A DNA stretch of 64,000 nt. It comes from Numida meleagris (taxonomy: Eukaryota > Chordata > Aves > Galliformes > Numididae). The stretch lies in contig NC_034410.1 of assembly GCF_002078875.1 (NCBI RefSeq), forward strand, positions 44,250,202-44,314,201. Reading direction: 5' to 3'. Shown here in pieces: positions 23,610 through 35,843 of the stretch. A model generated the notes under the pieces. The model searched no databases. It was given only the letters and a program-made list of their open reading frames with translations, and was not told the origin of the DNA. The translations under genes were made by a program, and so were the position numbers. The stretch's first letter is position 1, and each line of letters opens with the position of its first letter.

Positions 23610-26600
23610 TCAAAACTGAATAGCAGACTAGGTTTGAAAAAAAAAAAACAACCACCTACAAGTCTTTAGTAGACAATGGGTTGTTTCAGAGTGACTTTTT
23701 CCTGGGTTATATTTCAAAGAATCAGTTTTTACTCTAAGACAAAAAGGAATCATAGTTTCCCATTTTGCCGGTGCTGGATTTCAAGAATGCTACTTTTAGC
23801 ACTTTAAGTAAGTGCTGACAAATAAAGCCGTTTCACTTCAGACTGGCAACTTTTAGCAAAATTTGCAAAAAACCTAGAACTTCATGCTGCCTTGAATTTC
23901 AAAAGCAATATTTACTTCCTAAAATAGCAAAAGAATAGGTGGCACTGACCCAACCAGAGCTTGGGCCATAACAGGGTCCTATCAGACCACAGCTGCTGGC
24001 GGTTGCTTGAGGAAGGGTTCAAGAAGACAGCAAACATCTGTTAGCCACCAGAGCTCAAGTCAGCTGTTTGAATGGGCCAATAACTGTTTCTGAAAGTTTG
24101 TTTTCCTAAAGGGTAATAAGGAACGGGAAGATAGCAAACATGCTCTTGTAACACACCAGAAGGTTCAGATTCATCATTCTGGATGAAATAACATTGTTTC
24201 TTGGAAAAACAGTATATCTGAGCCTAGTACAACTAGCATGTATTTTAAAATTAAACCTAGACTGGGGTTTGAATAGAGTTTTGACATCTTCATAGATTGC
24301 TTGCCTTCAAATAAATGTAAGGTTACACACGTTTGAAACCAATCTCATCTTATGTGGCCTTTTTTACCAGGACCATTTTAGGATTAAAGTAGACACTTTG
24401 TGCTCCACTAAATAGGTATGTCTGCACACTACAGAGCCCAACTCCATGGGACTGCTCACAGGCATCACAAAGGGCCAGAAATGGTCTGTGTGATTTGACT
24501 TGGTTCTCACGTCAAGTTGATTAGCCAGTCCCACATACAGAAAACTTTCTTGCCATGGCAGGTCCAAAGCAGTGTGTGTTGCCAGCAGGATCAGACTTGG
24601 TGCTACAGGCTGGTCCCCATGAGCAGGTCATGCTGTCAAAACCCACTCCTCCACTCCCCCTACTCTCAGATCTTAGCTTTGTATAAAATATCACCATTAG
24701 TTCCAGCCTTGGTTTCTGCAGTGCATAAGTGAATGTTCTGTTTTTCTGGGATAGACTGATAAATATATAACACCACTTAGCAGTACTCAGACAAATTTTT
24801 AGTATGCCAAAAAATAAACAATAGAAATATATATAAATAAGACATTTGATGAATGACCATGTACTCTATTTAAAACGTGTATTTAACCTATGTAAGGATT
24901 TTTTTCTGATCCCACTAAGATCTTTAATAATATAATAATAGAACACTTCAATACTATAACACTTTAAGACAATCATATTCTCAGTTCCCTCTGGCTAGCA
25001 GTCCAGTCAGAGCAGATGGCTGACCCTATAAACTCTTTGGTTTGTTTTTCACACTGCACAAGCATGAAGTTGTGAAGCTTCTCTCAGCCCTGAGAGGGCT
25101 GTTTCCTCTCCAGAAACTTCCTTAATGACCCATGAACATGCATCAGCCGAGACTCGCAGCAATACTGCTGAAGAGCAAATCTTTTCTTCTGACTTGGCAA
25201 GGCTGCTTTAAACACCAGATGGATCAAAAATAATAATAATTGGAAGAAAAGTGGTATCTTATTCCACTGGTCCCCCACAATCTTTTTTCTGTCTCACACA
25301 CACCTACACTATTCCAGTCACATGCTGAACACTGCTCCCAGCACGGCTAGGAAGCACCAAGTGCTTCCTACAGAACATGCCCAGCAACGTGCTCTGCAGC
25401 GATCCCTCCTTCACCGGCTCACTGTCCCCACATCCACTTTCTAGTTCCTCTGACAAAGTGACTCTAATGACATCTTAAATAGCATATCTCCTTCCAGCCT
25501 TTCTATTTTTATAAATGTCCCATTTTCTGTGTGGCTGACCTTTTCGCTTTCTGAAGTTTCTAAGGGGCTTGGCATGGGGGGAAGTGAGGTCCCAGGTATG
25601 GAGGAATGCTGTGTGGTGGCTCTGGGATGACCCGTGCTGTGGCAATGCAGCACAGCCACCGCTTTGTGCTCCTGACTGCTGGGTGGGACTGTGAGTCTGC
25701 CTGGCAGAGCAATGCCAGGGGATGGCACAGCCAAACGCTGAGGTAAACGGGTGCATTTAGACTGCTCAATGTCCTTTACACAGTTCGCAGATCACCTTAG
25801 CACAGGACCAGCCTGCTGAGCAAGGAACCAGTGATTAAAAGCTCTCAAACCAAACAAGCCACATGAATCTTTTTCTTAGCAGTAAATCTCTCCGAGCATC
25901 TTCCACCAGGATTTAAACTGATGGAGCTGCCCAAAGCCTGTGGGTTACTGTACAGAAAGCCCCCTCCAGCCACGTCTCCTGAGAGCCCTTCACCATCTCC
26001 CTGTTTCACTGGAGCAATAGGGCAGGTGGTTACAGGAGAACAGCACTACCGCTGTTCCTCGCTGAGGGCCATTTCCCTGCAGTTAGAGTAAGAACAGAAT
26101 TCTTTATTGCTTGAGCCCAGAGATAATAATTACATTGGCCAGCCAAGTCAATACTTTCAAGTGCTTTGTGTTGTTTTAATTCAACACAAATGACTCTTCA
26201 GTTCCTCTTCATCGCCACCACAGTGACAATCTGCTCTGAGCATTGCACACAGTATGCCTCACCTTGTGTTGTGCTAGATAGTGGTTAGGAAATTGTCCTT
26301 TCTGCTCAGGCAGTGGTTTTGGACAACACCATTCTGGTATTTCCCCTGAGGATCAAGATAAACACATTTTCTAGTGATTTCCCTAAAAAACTTTATGTGC
26401 TGAAGCTATTCCTTAGACAGCATTTCTGCTTATCAGGCAACCCCGTGGCTTTTGTGCAGGAAATTAAGACACAGAGAAGCTTTATTTTAAATGGTTCTTT
26501 GCAATACAAGCAGCAATACTGGGGCCTTGAACTATCCTTCCTAGGCTTTCAGGTTCTTCAGCTGTCACACACCAGAAGGTGATCGCTGTTTTCAATTTCC

Positions 26601-27119
26601 CGCTGTAGTTTTCGAAAATACAATCCGAATTTTGTTTTCTGAATCAGAAGGTTTCCATAGAATAATGGCTTCTTTAATTTCCACTCTGTCCCACAATGTG
26701 ACTGACAGATTATAGTGGGCAAATACATCCAAAGGCATTCTTCTGAAAAGTAAATCTTGTATAATTACCAAATTCAGAGGTCTGAGGCACAGAAGGGAGA
26801 GTTAAGTGGTGATTTCCAGAGCCCCTGCATGCACACCCCAAGCCCTGTGCCATCCATGCACAAACAATTCTGCAAAGCAGCCATTTGACTTCCTTTTACT
26901 TGACTCCTGGAAACAAACAGCTTCTTTCTGGGAAGAACAGTGTGTTTTGCTGGGCACAGAGAACATTTTTTTCCACTTCCATTTCAGTGAAAGCTTCTCA
27001 CTTGCATCCAAATTTCAAAGCTGGATTTGATCCAGAAGGGATTTCCTATTGTTTTTGTTCCATCTTTAAATAAGGTAACCCCCACCAGTATATGGGTACC
27101 TGGCTGTCTCTTCCATCCA
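23610..27119. other. Gene-poor stretch
   Basis: AT-rich sequence with an A-run at 23637-23649 and a GC-richer patch at 25320-26060. Nothing recognisable. Confidence 0.55.
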
Positions 27120-27200
27120 TCTTCTCTCCTTGGAGCTGCTCAGCACTGTAACCAGCCCCAGAGGTCTCTTCCAACCCCTGTAATTCCATGATTCTGGGAT
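27120..27200 (+). mobile_element. CR1 3'-end fragment
   Basis: Ends CCCAGAGGTCTCTTCCAACC followed by ATTCCATGATTCTGGG, the CR1 3' terminus with a degraded octamer tail. Only about 80 bases are recognisable. Confidence 0.65.
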
Positions 27201-30200
27201 ATCATACTTTATCACACTTATATGAAAAAAAAAAAAAAGCATATCAAAGAAAATGAGGAGCCCGCAGCAGCACTCAGTGGTCAGGACATGGAAACATACC
27301 CTCACGTGGTGCATTAGCAGGCCATGTGAGCAACTTGTGTGATGCTGCCTCATTGTGAAACTCCATTTTATCATAAAACACAATGCCAGTCAGTTTATTA
27401 ACAAACCCTAGCAGAAGTGTACATCCTGTAATTATATTTCAGATTCTGCATACATTACAGCCAGAGCTTTTCTCATTTTTTTTAATGCAAATGCTTTATG
27501 CTGCTGGCCAGTGACACACTCACATCCTGTTTTTTCAAGAAAAGCAGGTATGAAATGGTCTTATCTGTCTGTGAGTACCCACATAATTACCTTGAATAAA
27601 TAGAACAATTTCAGCCTCATCTCAAGGAGGAGGAAATGCCTCAAAGCCCGTGAAAAGGTGTGGATGTGTGAGAGGGAGAGAAGCAGTGGAGCACATCCAG
27701 GGAAAGAGGAGAGATGTCCTACACTTGGCACCACAGTGGCAGCTCTGCAAAGGCATGCAGGGGAGAAAACAAAGGCAAAAATGCAGATCTGTAGGAAACC
27801 AGGCTTCCCTGGGTCTATAACCAACAAAACAGCTTAAATTCCTGTGGGGTGATCATCGTGCTGTTGTAAAAGAAATTAATCAAAAGGGCATGCAGAGCTT
27901 TCTGAACCCTGGGCTTCAGGGAGAGCTGGCTACTCTTCAGCTATCAGCCACAGACTATATATTTCTTTTTTATTTTCTCTCCAGAGGTAGATGTCATCTC
28001 AGGAACAATATACTTGGACCTTAGAGGACTGAAAACTGTCCAGCAGAAATACAGCATTTGCAAAACTACCTAGCTGAGGGAAGAAAAAAACCCCAAAACT
28101 TACTAAGCTGATTTCCAAGTCCTTGTTTTTTTTCCCCCACTTAGATGCAAAAAGTCCTTTGTAGAAGAGGTAAGATCTTAAGAAAATTGACAAGAAGTGA
28201 AAAGCACCATGAGAGACTGCAAAAACATTTCTCATTTTCTCAAGAACGAATAAAAAGCAAGACAAAAAAAGATCAAGTAAGAGATCTAGAATGAAAAAAC
28301 CCTGCACAGAACCGCTCGTCAAACAGGGGACTGCTTAGCATCATTGCAGCGTGCACCCTCCTGCCGCTGGTCCAACTCCGCTTGGCTCCAAGGATGGATG
28401 TATGCAGAAAAGTGTGAAGCCAGGACTTACAATATGCTTGGATCTGTCCTTGCAGTGTCAGTGAGCTGGGGAAGGGCCACAAGAAGCTCTTCCTGGGGTC
28501 TGTATCCTCTGCCCATGCTGAAGCACAGTCATTACACTGGAAGCTTGGGGAAGCAGAGCTCCTCCCAAACTGGCAATGACTCCATCATGCCATGGACATA
28601 CTCCAAAATCCTGGCCTACAACCAAAGCCTGACAGCTCATTAGAGGCTCGGCTGGCTTTCTCCACTGCTGGTCCTTGTGGTCTAGCTCACTGAGTGTGAG
28701 ACTCAGCATTGCTTCCCTGCCCTGCTACAGCTCAGAACAATGTGCATCTCCATCATGCCACGAAGGAAGAACTCAGCTGCCAGTCATTGGAAAGAAGATC
28801 CCTCCCACATGGCCATTTCCCAGACACTTTATCAAAGCCCTCCTAGGCAGCTTCACAGTGCTGTGAGAGGCAACAGCTGATGAGTCAGTTTTCACCTCTG
28901 CAGCCATTATCTCAGAGCAGAAACATGACATCACCCTCTGATACAACATAGTATCATAGTATCTCTGCTGAAGTAGAGTCTCCGCGGTTGGCTACCTCTG
29001 CTGAAGTGGTAACACAATATAGGTAAACTGAAAAATGCTTTTTCAGTATTAAACCAGAATGCCGAATCAGTGGGAGAGTCAACCTCTCACCACCCAGAAA
29101 TGGATATGCCTACCTTATATTTCCCTCTGAGGTAAAACAGGTTTTTCTTGCTAATGAAACTGCTGAGATTTTATGCAATTTAGTATATCAACACGTAACA
29201 AACAGAATTGATCAGGGCACAAAAGCAGTAAAAACAGGGTGAACACTCAAGAAGGAATTCTTGACACTTCAATTTCTAGGGCTGCTGTTTTGGTTTGGTT
29301 TCTTTTTCTGCCCCCAGAATGATTTTCACTGCCTCATTAAAACATGTCGGATAGCTTTAATCAGATAATCAAAATCCTAAACACGATCAGTCTCTTGCAT
29401 ACTTCAAAATTATCAGTCTTCAAGTGAAGAATGCTTGTTGGCTGATGTTGTTTGGCCCCATTTAGATTTCAGCATCAGCTCATATTGTCCTGTGAGGCAT
29501 ACACTGGGATGGTACAATTAGCACAGACCCTTCTATCCTCACTGCAGAGAAGTTTCCTCATTCAGAGAGCGTGTAGAGATGAGAAACAGGCTGAGCATCT
29601 CTGCTAGCTTTCCTTCTCATGAGATCCAGAGATGTTTCTGCCAGCAGAGCTCTGGACGAACACCTTGAGACATGAGTTTTTACTGCCACCTTCTGTGGCC
29701 CAGAAGATGCCAGGTGTACTTGACTGGAGAGAGGCATGCAGGCCTGGCATCGACACGCATGTTAAAAATGGCATTTTTACCTTCCAGTTGCAACCCTTCC
29801 TAATTCCAGAGTTGATTTAATCATCTGAGCCAATGGTTTTAGGGCCAAATTAAATGACAAAGGTGACAGAAAGGCCCACTGCTGCTTCTTTAAATAGAAC
29901 AAATTGTTCTGATCTGTCACAGTAGATCAGGATGAAGGCTTTAGGCTAACCATAAAGATCAAACAGGGATGAGGGTAGGGGAGAACTAATGTATATTTAA
30001 TCCCAGGCACTCTACTGTGAGAAGATCTTTAAGTTTCAATTCTTAAAGTTCTTTGATGTGGTATTAGATGAGGGAGGGAGTAGCTCTGCAGCCTTGCCCA
30101 GAGTCCTACACCAGACCCCTGCACCTAGGCCAGAAGCTAGGCAATGACTACAAGACCAGCAGCCGTCCCCTCTCTGTCCTGTCTGGCAAGGAGGTCCCTG

Positions 30201-32364
30201 GAGCAGGAACAGGACAGTGTTGCCCCAGGGCACTGCCAAGACAGGAGAGAGAAGGATCCCGCACAGCAGGCCCATGGCTGTACACTTCCCTCCGTCCATC
30301 CATCACCTCACCAGATGCCATCCCACCAGCAAGCCTGAGGAAATGTGGAAACTGAAAGGGAACATGCAGGCTGAAAGGATGCAAGAAGGAAATGGTGCAG
30401 GAAATATGGTTGCCAATAACAATACAGTATGCAGGACACAGATTGAGGCTGCATGTGTGCTGAGCTCAGGGTGAGGGTTGCTCTCTTCCTGCTTCTCCAA
30501 GGCTGCCTAGCCCAGGGCACATGTGGACATCTCACATCTTCCTATGCTGCCTGACAGTTCTTTTATAAACCCCCTTTCTCCTTTAACTCCAGCTGGTGCA
30601 TCTTAATGCTTAGAGGAAATCTCAATTCTATTAACAAATAACAATAATAACAAACATCACTGTTTGAAAGACTTCTGTGCCCACAGACGGCAGCCTTAGC
30701 AGATCACTGAATGAGGGCTTTGCAATTATCCTCTGAACAAGACAAGTCAAAATGAAATGTAGAGAGCTCAAATCCTTAGTGTTTCGCATTTATGTAAATA
30801 CCTAAATAAAATAATCAGCAGCAACATTCGGTGAGGTGAGGAGGAGTGGGTTGGGGTGTTGGGGTGCACTGCTGGCAAGACTTCCAGAAACCTCACAGCC
30901 AGAAGCAGTAAACACTGAAGTGGTATTAGGAGGATGGATTTGGGTTCTCCAATCACTTCGTGTTTCACTGAACGCTACATTTCTGCTTTAATGTTTTTGA
31001 ATAGTAGAGGCAAAGTCCCTCTGGGCTAAAGGTTAAAGGAACCAATGGCTGGAAAATACAGTTACTGAGAGACAGATCTTCTGAGATAGGTGCTGGGACT
31101 GCCCTGAATCCAGTGGGCTGGACGAAGGGTGGGTCACAAGATTAAGGCCCTTTGGAGCACTGTCAACTCAGGTATTTAACTGAGCTGCTCTCTGGAGGTC
31201 TCTTTTGCTCATTTATCTCCACTCTTCTTGTCTGCAGCTTCTGAGATGCTATCCTTTAGGCATTTTTTGTTTCCTCACTGCTACGTAGTTTCCTTACTAC
31301 AGCTCCCAAACAGAAAACACACAGGGAAACCAAATGACAACGATTCAAACGCTCCAGGCCATCCTCACCCAGGGAGGGTTTTCACAGGTTCCTCTCCACG
31401 TTGGGAAAAAGTTTAAGCAGAAACCTACACCTAAGTTTGTTAAGACTTGTTCTGTCCAAATGGAAACCGTGCTCTCTTTGGGTAAATGTAAATCAAACAA
31501 CAGTTTGCCCTCTGAAAGTCACAGCCAAATTATGGTGTCAAGGAGCCTCTCTTCCACACCAAGCACACTTGCCATCTTTCCTTTTCAGTTTGCTTTTGGA
31601 TCTTGCTTCTCCTGCTCACTCTGCCCCTACAGCCTAATCCCATGGTCAGGATGGAGCCCCTTGCTCCAGTTTTACATTATCCAAAAGTTTGCTTAGGGCA
31701 GAAGGGAAAAAGGACGTGAATGCCTTGCCCTTGGTTTTGCTCATTAAAGTCAAGAAATGGGATGCTTTTCCTATGCAAGCAAAGTTAATCTGTATCATTT
31801 TCCTGGATTTATGGTTAAGAGAGAAAGGGCAGAATATCACTTCGGAAGTCATGCACCCTGACCTAACCCTGAGGAGGTTACCTAAGAAGCCAATTTATCC
31901 ACAACTTGCAGCATGGGAATGCTGCCATTTCTGAGCCCTGCTATAGAACAAACTAAATTGGCCCATGCAAAAACATGTGGTAATACAGTTGAGCTCTGGA
32001 CAATTTGGGAAGTTCAAAATTAAGTTACCATCATTTAGCATCTAGTTATTTATGTCCCTGAGGGAAAGGTTTTATTAGTATAGAGTGAACGTATTCACAT
32101 TTTAGAGACAGAAGAACAAATAACTCAACTAATAGTTCATAAAATGATCTTCCCAGCTTGCCTTGAATGGTAGTGCAAAAATAATATGGTGAAAAATGTA
32201 TTACAGGACCTTGATCAAACATGATCCTTCAGGGCTAAGGAACTTCATTTTCCTGCATACAGATGTCATTCGTTCATCCCTGCAAGATTTCATACTACAA
32301 GAAGATAACACTGTTTTCTGTGGAATTAAGCAAAGCAATTTAGCAGTTACTCTACTGCTGCAGC
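27201..32364. other. Gene-poor stretch
   Basis: Mostly AT-rich. It includes poly-A at 27225-27238 and a GC-richer section at 28300-28880. At 28326-28430 both strands are open with scattered CpGs, but I found no satisfactory donor. Another GC-richer section lies at 30060-30540. No gene is called. Confidence 0.55.
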
Positions 32365-32445
32365 ATAGAAAAACAGAGTTGGAAAGGATTGTTTCACTGG
32401 GATACCTAGTCTGTCCCTAACCAAGGATCACCTAGACCTATGGCA
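32365..32445 (-). mobile_element. Possible ancient CR1 fragment
   Basis: AGAGTTGGAAAGGATTG, then ACCTAGTCTGTCCCTAACC and GGATCACCTAGACC, resembles the reverse complement of a CR1 3' end (GGTTGGAAGGGACC, CATCTAGTCCAACC, GGGTCACCTAGAG). The match is diverged and short. Confidence 0.4.
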
Positions 32446-33339
32446 CACTTACTGTGAATGAGTGTTTCCCTCTGCAACACTCCAGGTTGGTAAAGCAGCA
32501 CTGCTACACCTAGGTCAGGCTTTAAAATTCCTTTACTTGCTTTTTTTTTTCTCTTTGAAGATATGTAAAATGAAGTAATGAAAACCAAATCGCTTTCATT
32601 TTTTCAGCCATTTGTTAGGGGACATCAAAAACATAGTAGTTTATCAAAAAAAGACCAAATAAATTCACTCACAGCTAGGCTTAGCTTACTTTTGAGGTCC
32701 TGACATGAAGTTGCTCTCCAGCCACACTCAACTAGTGCCATCCATAGATTTCAGAATGCCTGTTGTGTAGTCTATGTGAATGCTTTGAGCTGAGACATAC
32801 GGCACTGTGGGGAAGATGAAGTAAAGCAGAGAGAGGAAAATAACAGATCCTCCTGAAAACTCCCTACCTGCTGCAACTAATACACGTCTTTCAAAGCATT
32901 TTTATGTGATGTGCAAGACAGACAGTGACAGATAGGCTTAGATTTGTCACTGTACAGATGTGGTTCAACTGTCCACTCTATTGACTTGCTAGAGCTTTGT
33001 GGCCAGGCCCGGTGAGCACACCCGTGTGCAGCAGGTTGGTGGTGGTGGGATGCTCTGCAGAGAGGAAGAGCAGAAGCACGTCTGGTCTGCTGCATACAAT
33101 GCAGGCTGAATGCAGATAACTTAAATGCAGAGGAGTCAGAGAGAAATAAATCTGCTATACAACCTTTCTGCAGCATGAAGTCTAGGTGGACAGTTCTATA
33201 AATCCTGATCAAGAGAATATTTTTCATCTATTTAGGTAGAAAGAGCAACTCAAAAATTAAAAACAAATTATGATGGTGCAAAACCAGTGCCCAGTGTTTC
33301 TCAAAATTTGGTGCTTCGGCAACCATTAGGTGCTGACAC

Positions 33340-33485
33340 AATGAAACTTTTACCCACTTGTTATATGCTGAGGTTATTACAACTTCACAGTTCACAGAGC
33401 AGTTCAATTACTTTCCCAGAGACACACAGCTCGTGTTTGTTTGAAGTGAGAAATCAGGTGCTCTATTTGCCACCCCAGGCTCCTC
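33340..33485 (-). mobile_element. Possible MIR-like SINE
   Basis: The block AGTTCAATTACTTTCCCAG, ACACACAGCTCG, GAAGTGAGAAATCAGGTG and CCACCCCAGGCTCC follows the order of a reverse-complement MIR (AAGTAACTTGCCC, AAGGTCACACAGC, AGTGGCAGAGC, CCCAGGC). This is the clearest ancient SINE candidate in the window, but it is judged by eye. Confidence 0.45.
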
Positions 33486-34236
33486 TAATAGTTAGATTTT
33501 GTGTTCCCAGGTCCTTTGCTATCTTCTGCTAGAAGAAATGTGAAAGCACTTCATCCAGCATTACATGCAGGAAAGGAAACAGAAATTTGAATAGTTGCCA
33601 TCTGCTGAAGTTGCTTTGATTTATTGCTTTCCAGTCTCAGCTGATGATCAAACATGCTCTAGAGAGAAACACTTCCTTAATTTGTTGTACTGTGTGCATC
33701 TCTGCTCAGTGCTAAACTGAGTCACGGGGACATAGTCAGGGAATGTTCTCTTTCCTCACCAGAATAATTTATTCCTCTAATTTGGTAGTTACAACTAACC
33801 ACCCAAAAGGTATTGTTGCTTCCATACACTGATGGCAATTTTTCATTCAACCAGCAGCAAATTCAAAATTGAATAAAACAATTACTCTTTGCGGTTCCCT
33901 GTATGGCTTATTGTATTTTCTTAGAAAGAAACTCTCTATCCATTAGAAGCATACTCGTATCTTTCTTCAAAATGTCGCACAGACAACAATTTTATGGCAT
34001 TTCACCCCATCTGTCTACATTTTTCAGAAATAAGTTTTGTACTTCATTTATTTTCATTTCCTATCCAAGTCCAAATCCACATAATTCTTCAGATAATTAC
34101 TGTTACAGTTTCCTCCAGATTATATAATCATTTTCCATGTCAATCTATCTACCCCTTGAGTTTCAGGTTTAATGTTGGTTAAAGAGAATGTACTATGCTA
34201 CCACTGTTTTTACTTCCACACCAGGGGAAAATAATT

Positions 34237-34253
34237 AAAAAAAAAAAAAAAAA
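34237..34253 (+). repeat. A17 homopolymer
   Basis: Uninterrupted run of 17 A with no recognised element attached. Confidence 0.8.
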
Positions 34254-35697
34254 GGCACAAATATCCATTCAAAGTTATTATTCCATCATTAATTACTTTT
34301 CCCTTAATTTTCTGTACTCCTTCAACTCCTTCAGTGTTTCTGAAGATTTTATTTTTGTTTGAATTAACTTCATTATTTTGCTCCCAGATTAATCTTTGGC
34401 TCAGGTCTCAAGCACTGCTAGTACCTGAGAGAAGTAATTCATGGCCCTTAAGACAGCTTCTAGCAGACTCCTACCTGAAAGGGCAGCATCTGTCCTACCA
34501 AGCATGCAAAAAAATGTCATTTGCTGGGTCAGAAAGTGTTCTGAACGTATGCTGTTTACCTGTACTCTCTATCAGTCTACAATGAGAAAGAAAAAAATAT
34601 TACTTCCAAAACAAATAAGACGTAGCAATAATAAAACTTACCATAATAACCAGTAAAAAGATAGTCCTTAAAATATTCAGATAAATGCTCTGCCAACTAT
34701 TGGCTTTTTTTTTCTTTTAATTCATGAAAACATAATATGTAGCTGTATGCTGCTTGTGTAAGCAGTCAGCAATTTCACCAACCTGAAATAGAACTCTTGG
34801 ACTGGCAGCCTCAAGTTGTCCCTCTCACCTCTTAGGCTCTGCAGGAGAACAACATTATTCTGCCACTCTTAGATGGAATCAAATCATGCAATCCAAAATA
34901 ATGGTACTGAATAAAAATGCCACATAACCCTAATGCTACAAATAGATGTAACAGAGAGAGAAAAGTTTTAACAACTCCCAGTGCCACCACCCAAAAGTTC
35001 CTCACAAGCTTACTTACCTAGCAGCTTTCCATCCTTTGGTAGAGATTTGGAGTGAGTCCTCCCCACCATCATTCCCTCTCATCATGTCTGAGGCAGGGAC
35101 TCCACATGCTCTTGCAAGTTGAGATCCCCTTATCTTCATAAACTCCTGTGTGAGCATCCAAGATACCAAACAAGAGCCTGGCAGGTGGAAGGCTGACTTT
35201 TCTTGCCTCTGTGCAGCCAATCAGCCATACCTTCAAGGCAATCCCATTTTTTTCCTTATATTAAATCATTTTACAGTGATGAGACAAATATGCAGAGCAC
35301 TAATCCAACTTTACTTCCCATCTGCATAGCTGTAACGCCAAGGAGCACCATACCAGATGGCTGTTTTCCAAGGAACTGTACTAACATGGAGTGCAAAGAG
35401 AGTTCCTGTCCTTGAATATGTCAAGAAATAACACATCAGGATGGAAAGATGTTGGTCCAGACAGTAATTTGGCACTCCAGCAGCTTAGCTGTTGACAGGT
35501 TCAGATATCTTATGCATTTGTGGACAGTATGGGAGGAGATCTGTTTACAGGGGGATTTGAAAGATGATGCTGTTTATGGCTTTTAGGTATCACAAAGGCA
35601 GAACAAAGCAGACCACATCAGAAGGTATAATTCTCATCATCCTTTAGTCAGGACTGCTAGGAAAACTTGGAGCTCAAGAGACTGTACTTAATTGGAG

Positions 35698-35812
35698 ACA
35701 TAGAATTATCTAGGCAGGAAAAGACCTTCAAGATCACCAAGTCCAACCATCAGTCTGACCTACCAACTCCCATCACTAAACCATGCTCCTGGTCTCACTG
35801 GATTGTTCTTGA
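35698..35812 (-). mobile_element. CR1 3'-end fragment
   Basis: Reverse-complement CR1 tail: ACATAGAATTATCTAGGCAGG, then AAGACCTTCAAGATCACC, AAGTCCAACCATC and CACTAAACCATG. Only about 115 bases remain, and it adjoins a TATAC microsatellite. Confidence 0.8.
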
Positions 35813-35816
35813 TCCA

Positions 35817-35843
35817 TACTATATATACTATATACTATATACT
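35817..35843. repeat. TATAC/TATAT microsatellite
   Basis: Several ACTATAT units in tandem, directly beyond the internal end of the CR1 fragment. Confidence 0.8.

Noticed and set aside
28326..28430. Hydrophobic plus-strand frame (SIIAACTLLPLVQL) with CpGs
   Set aside because: Both strands are open and no good donor follows. Not enough to call an exon.
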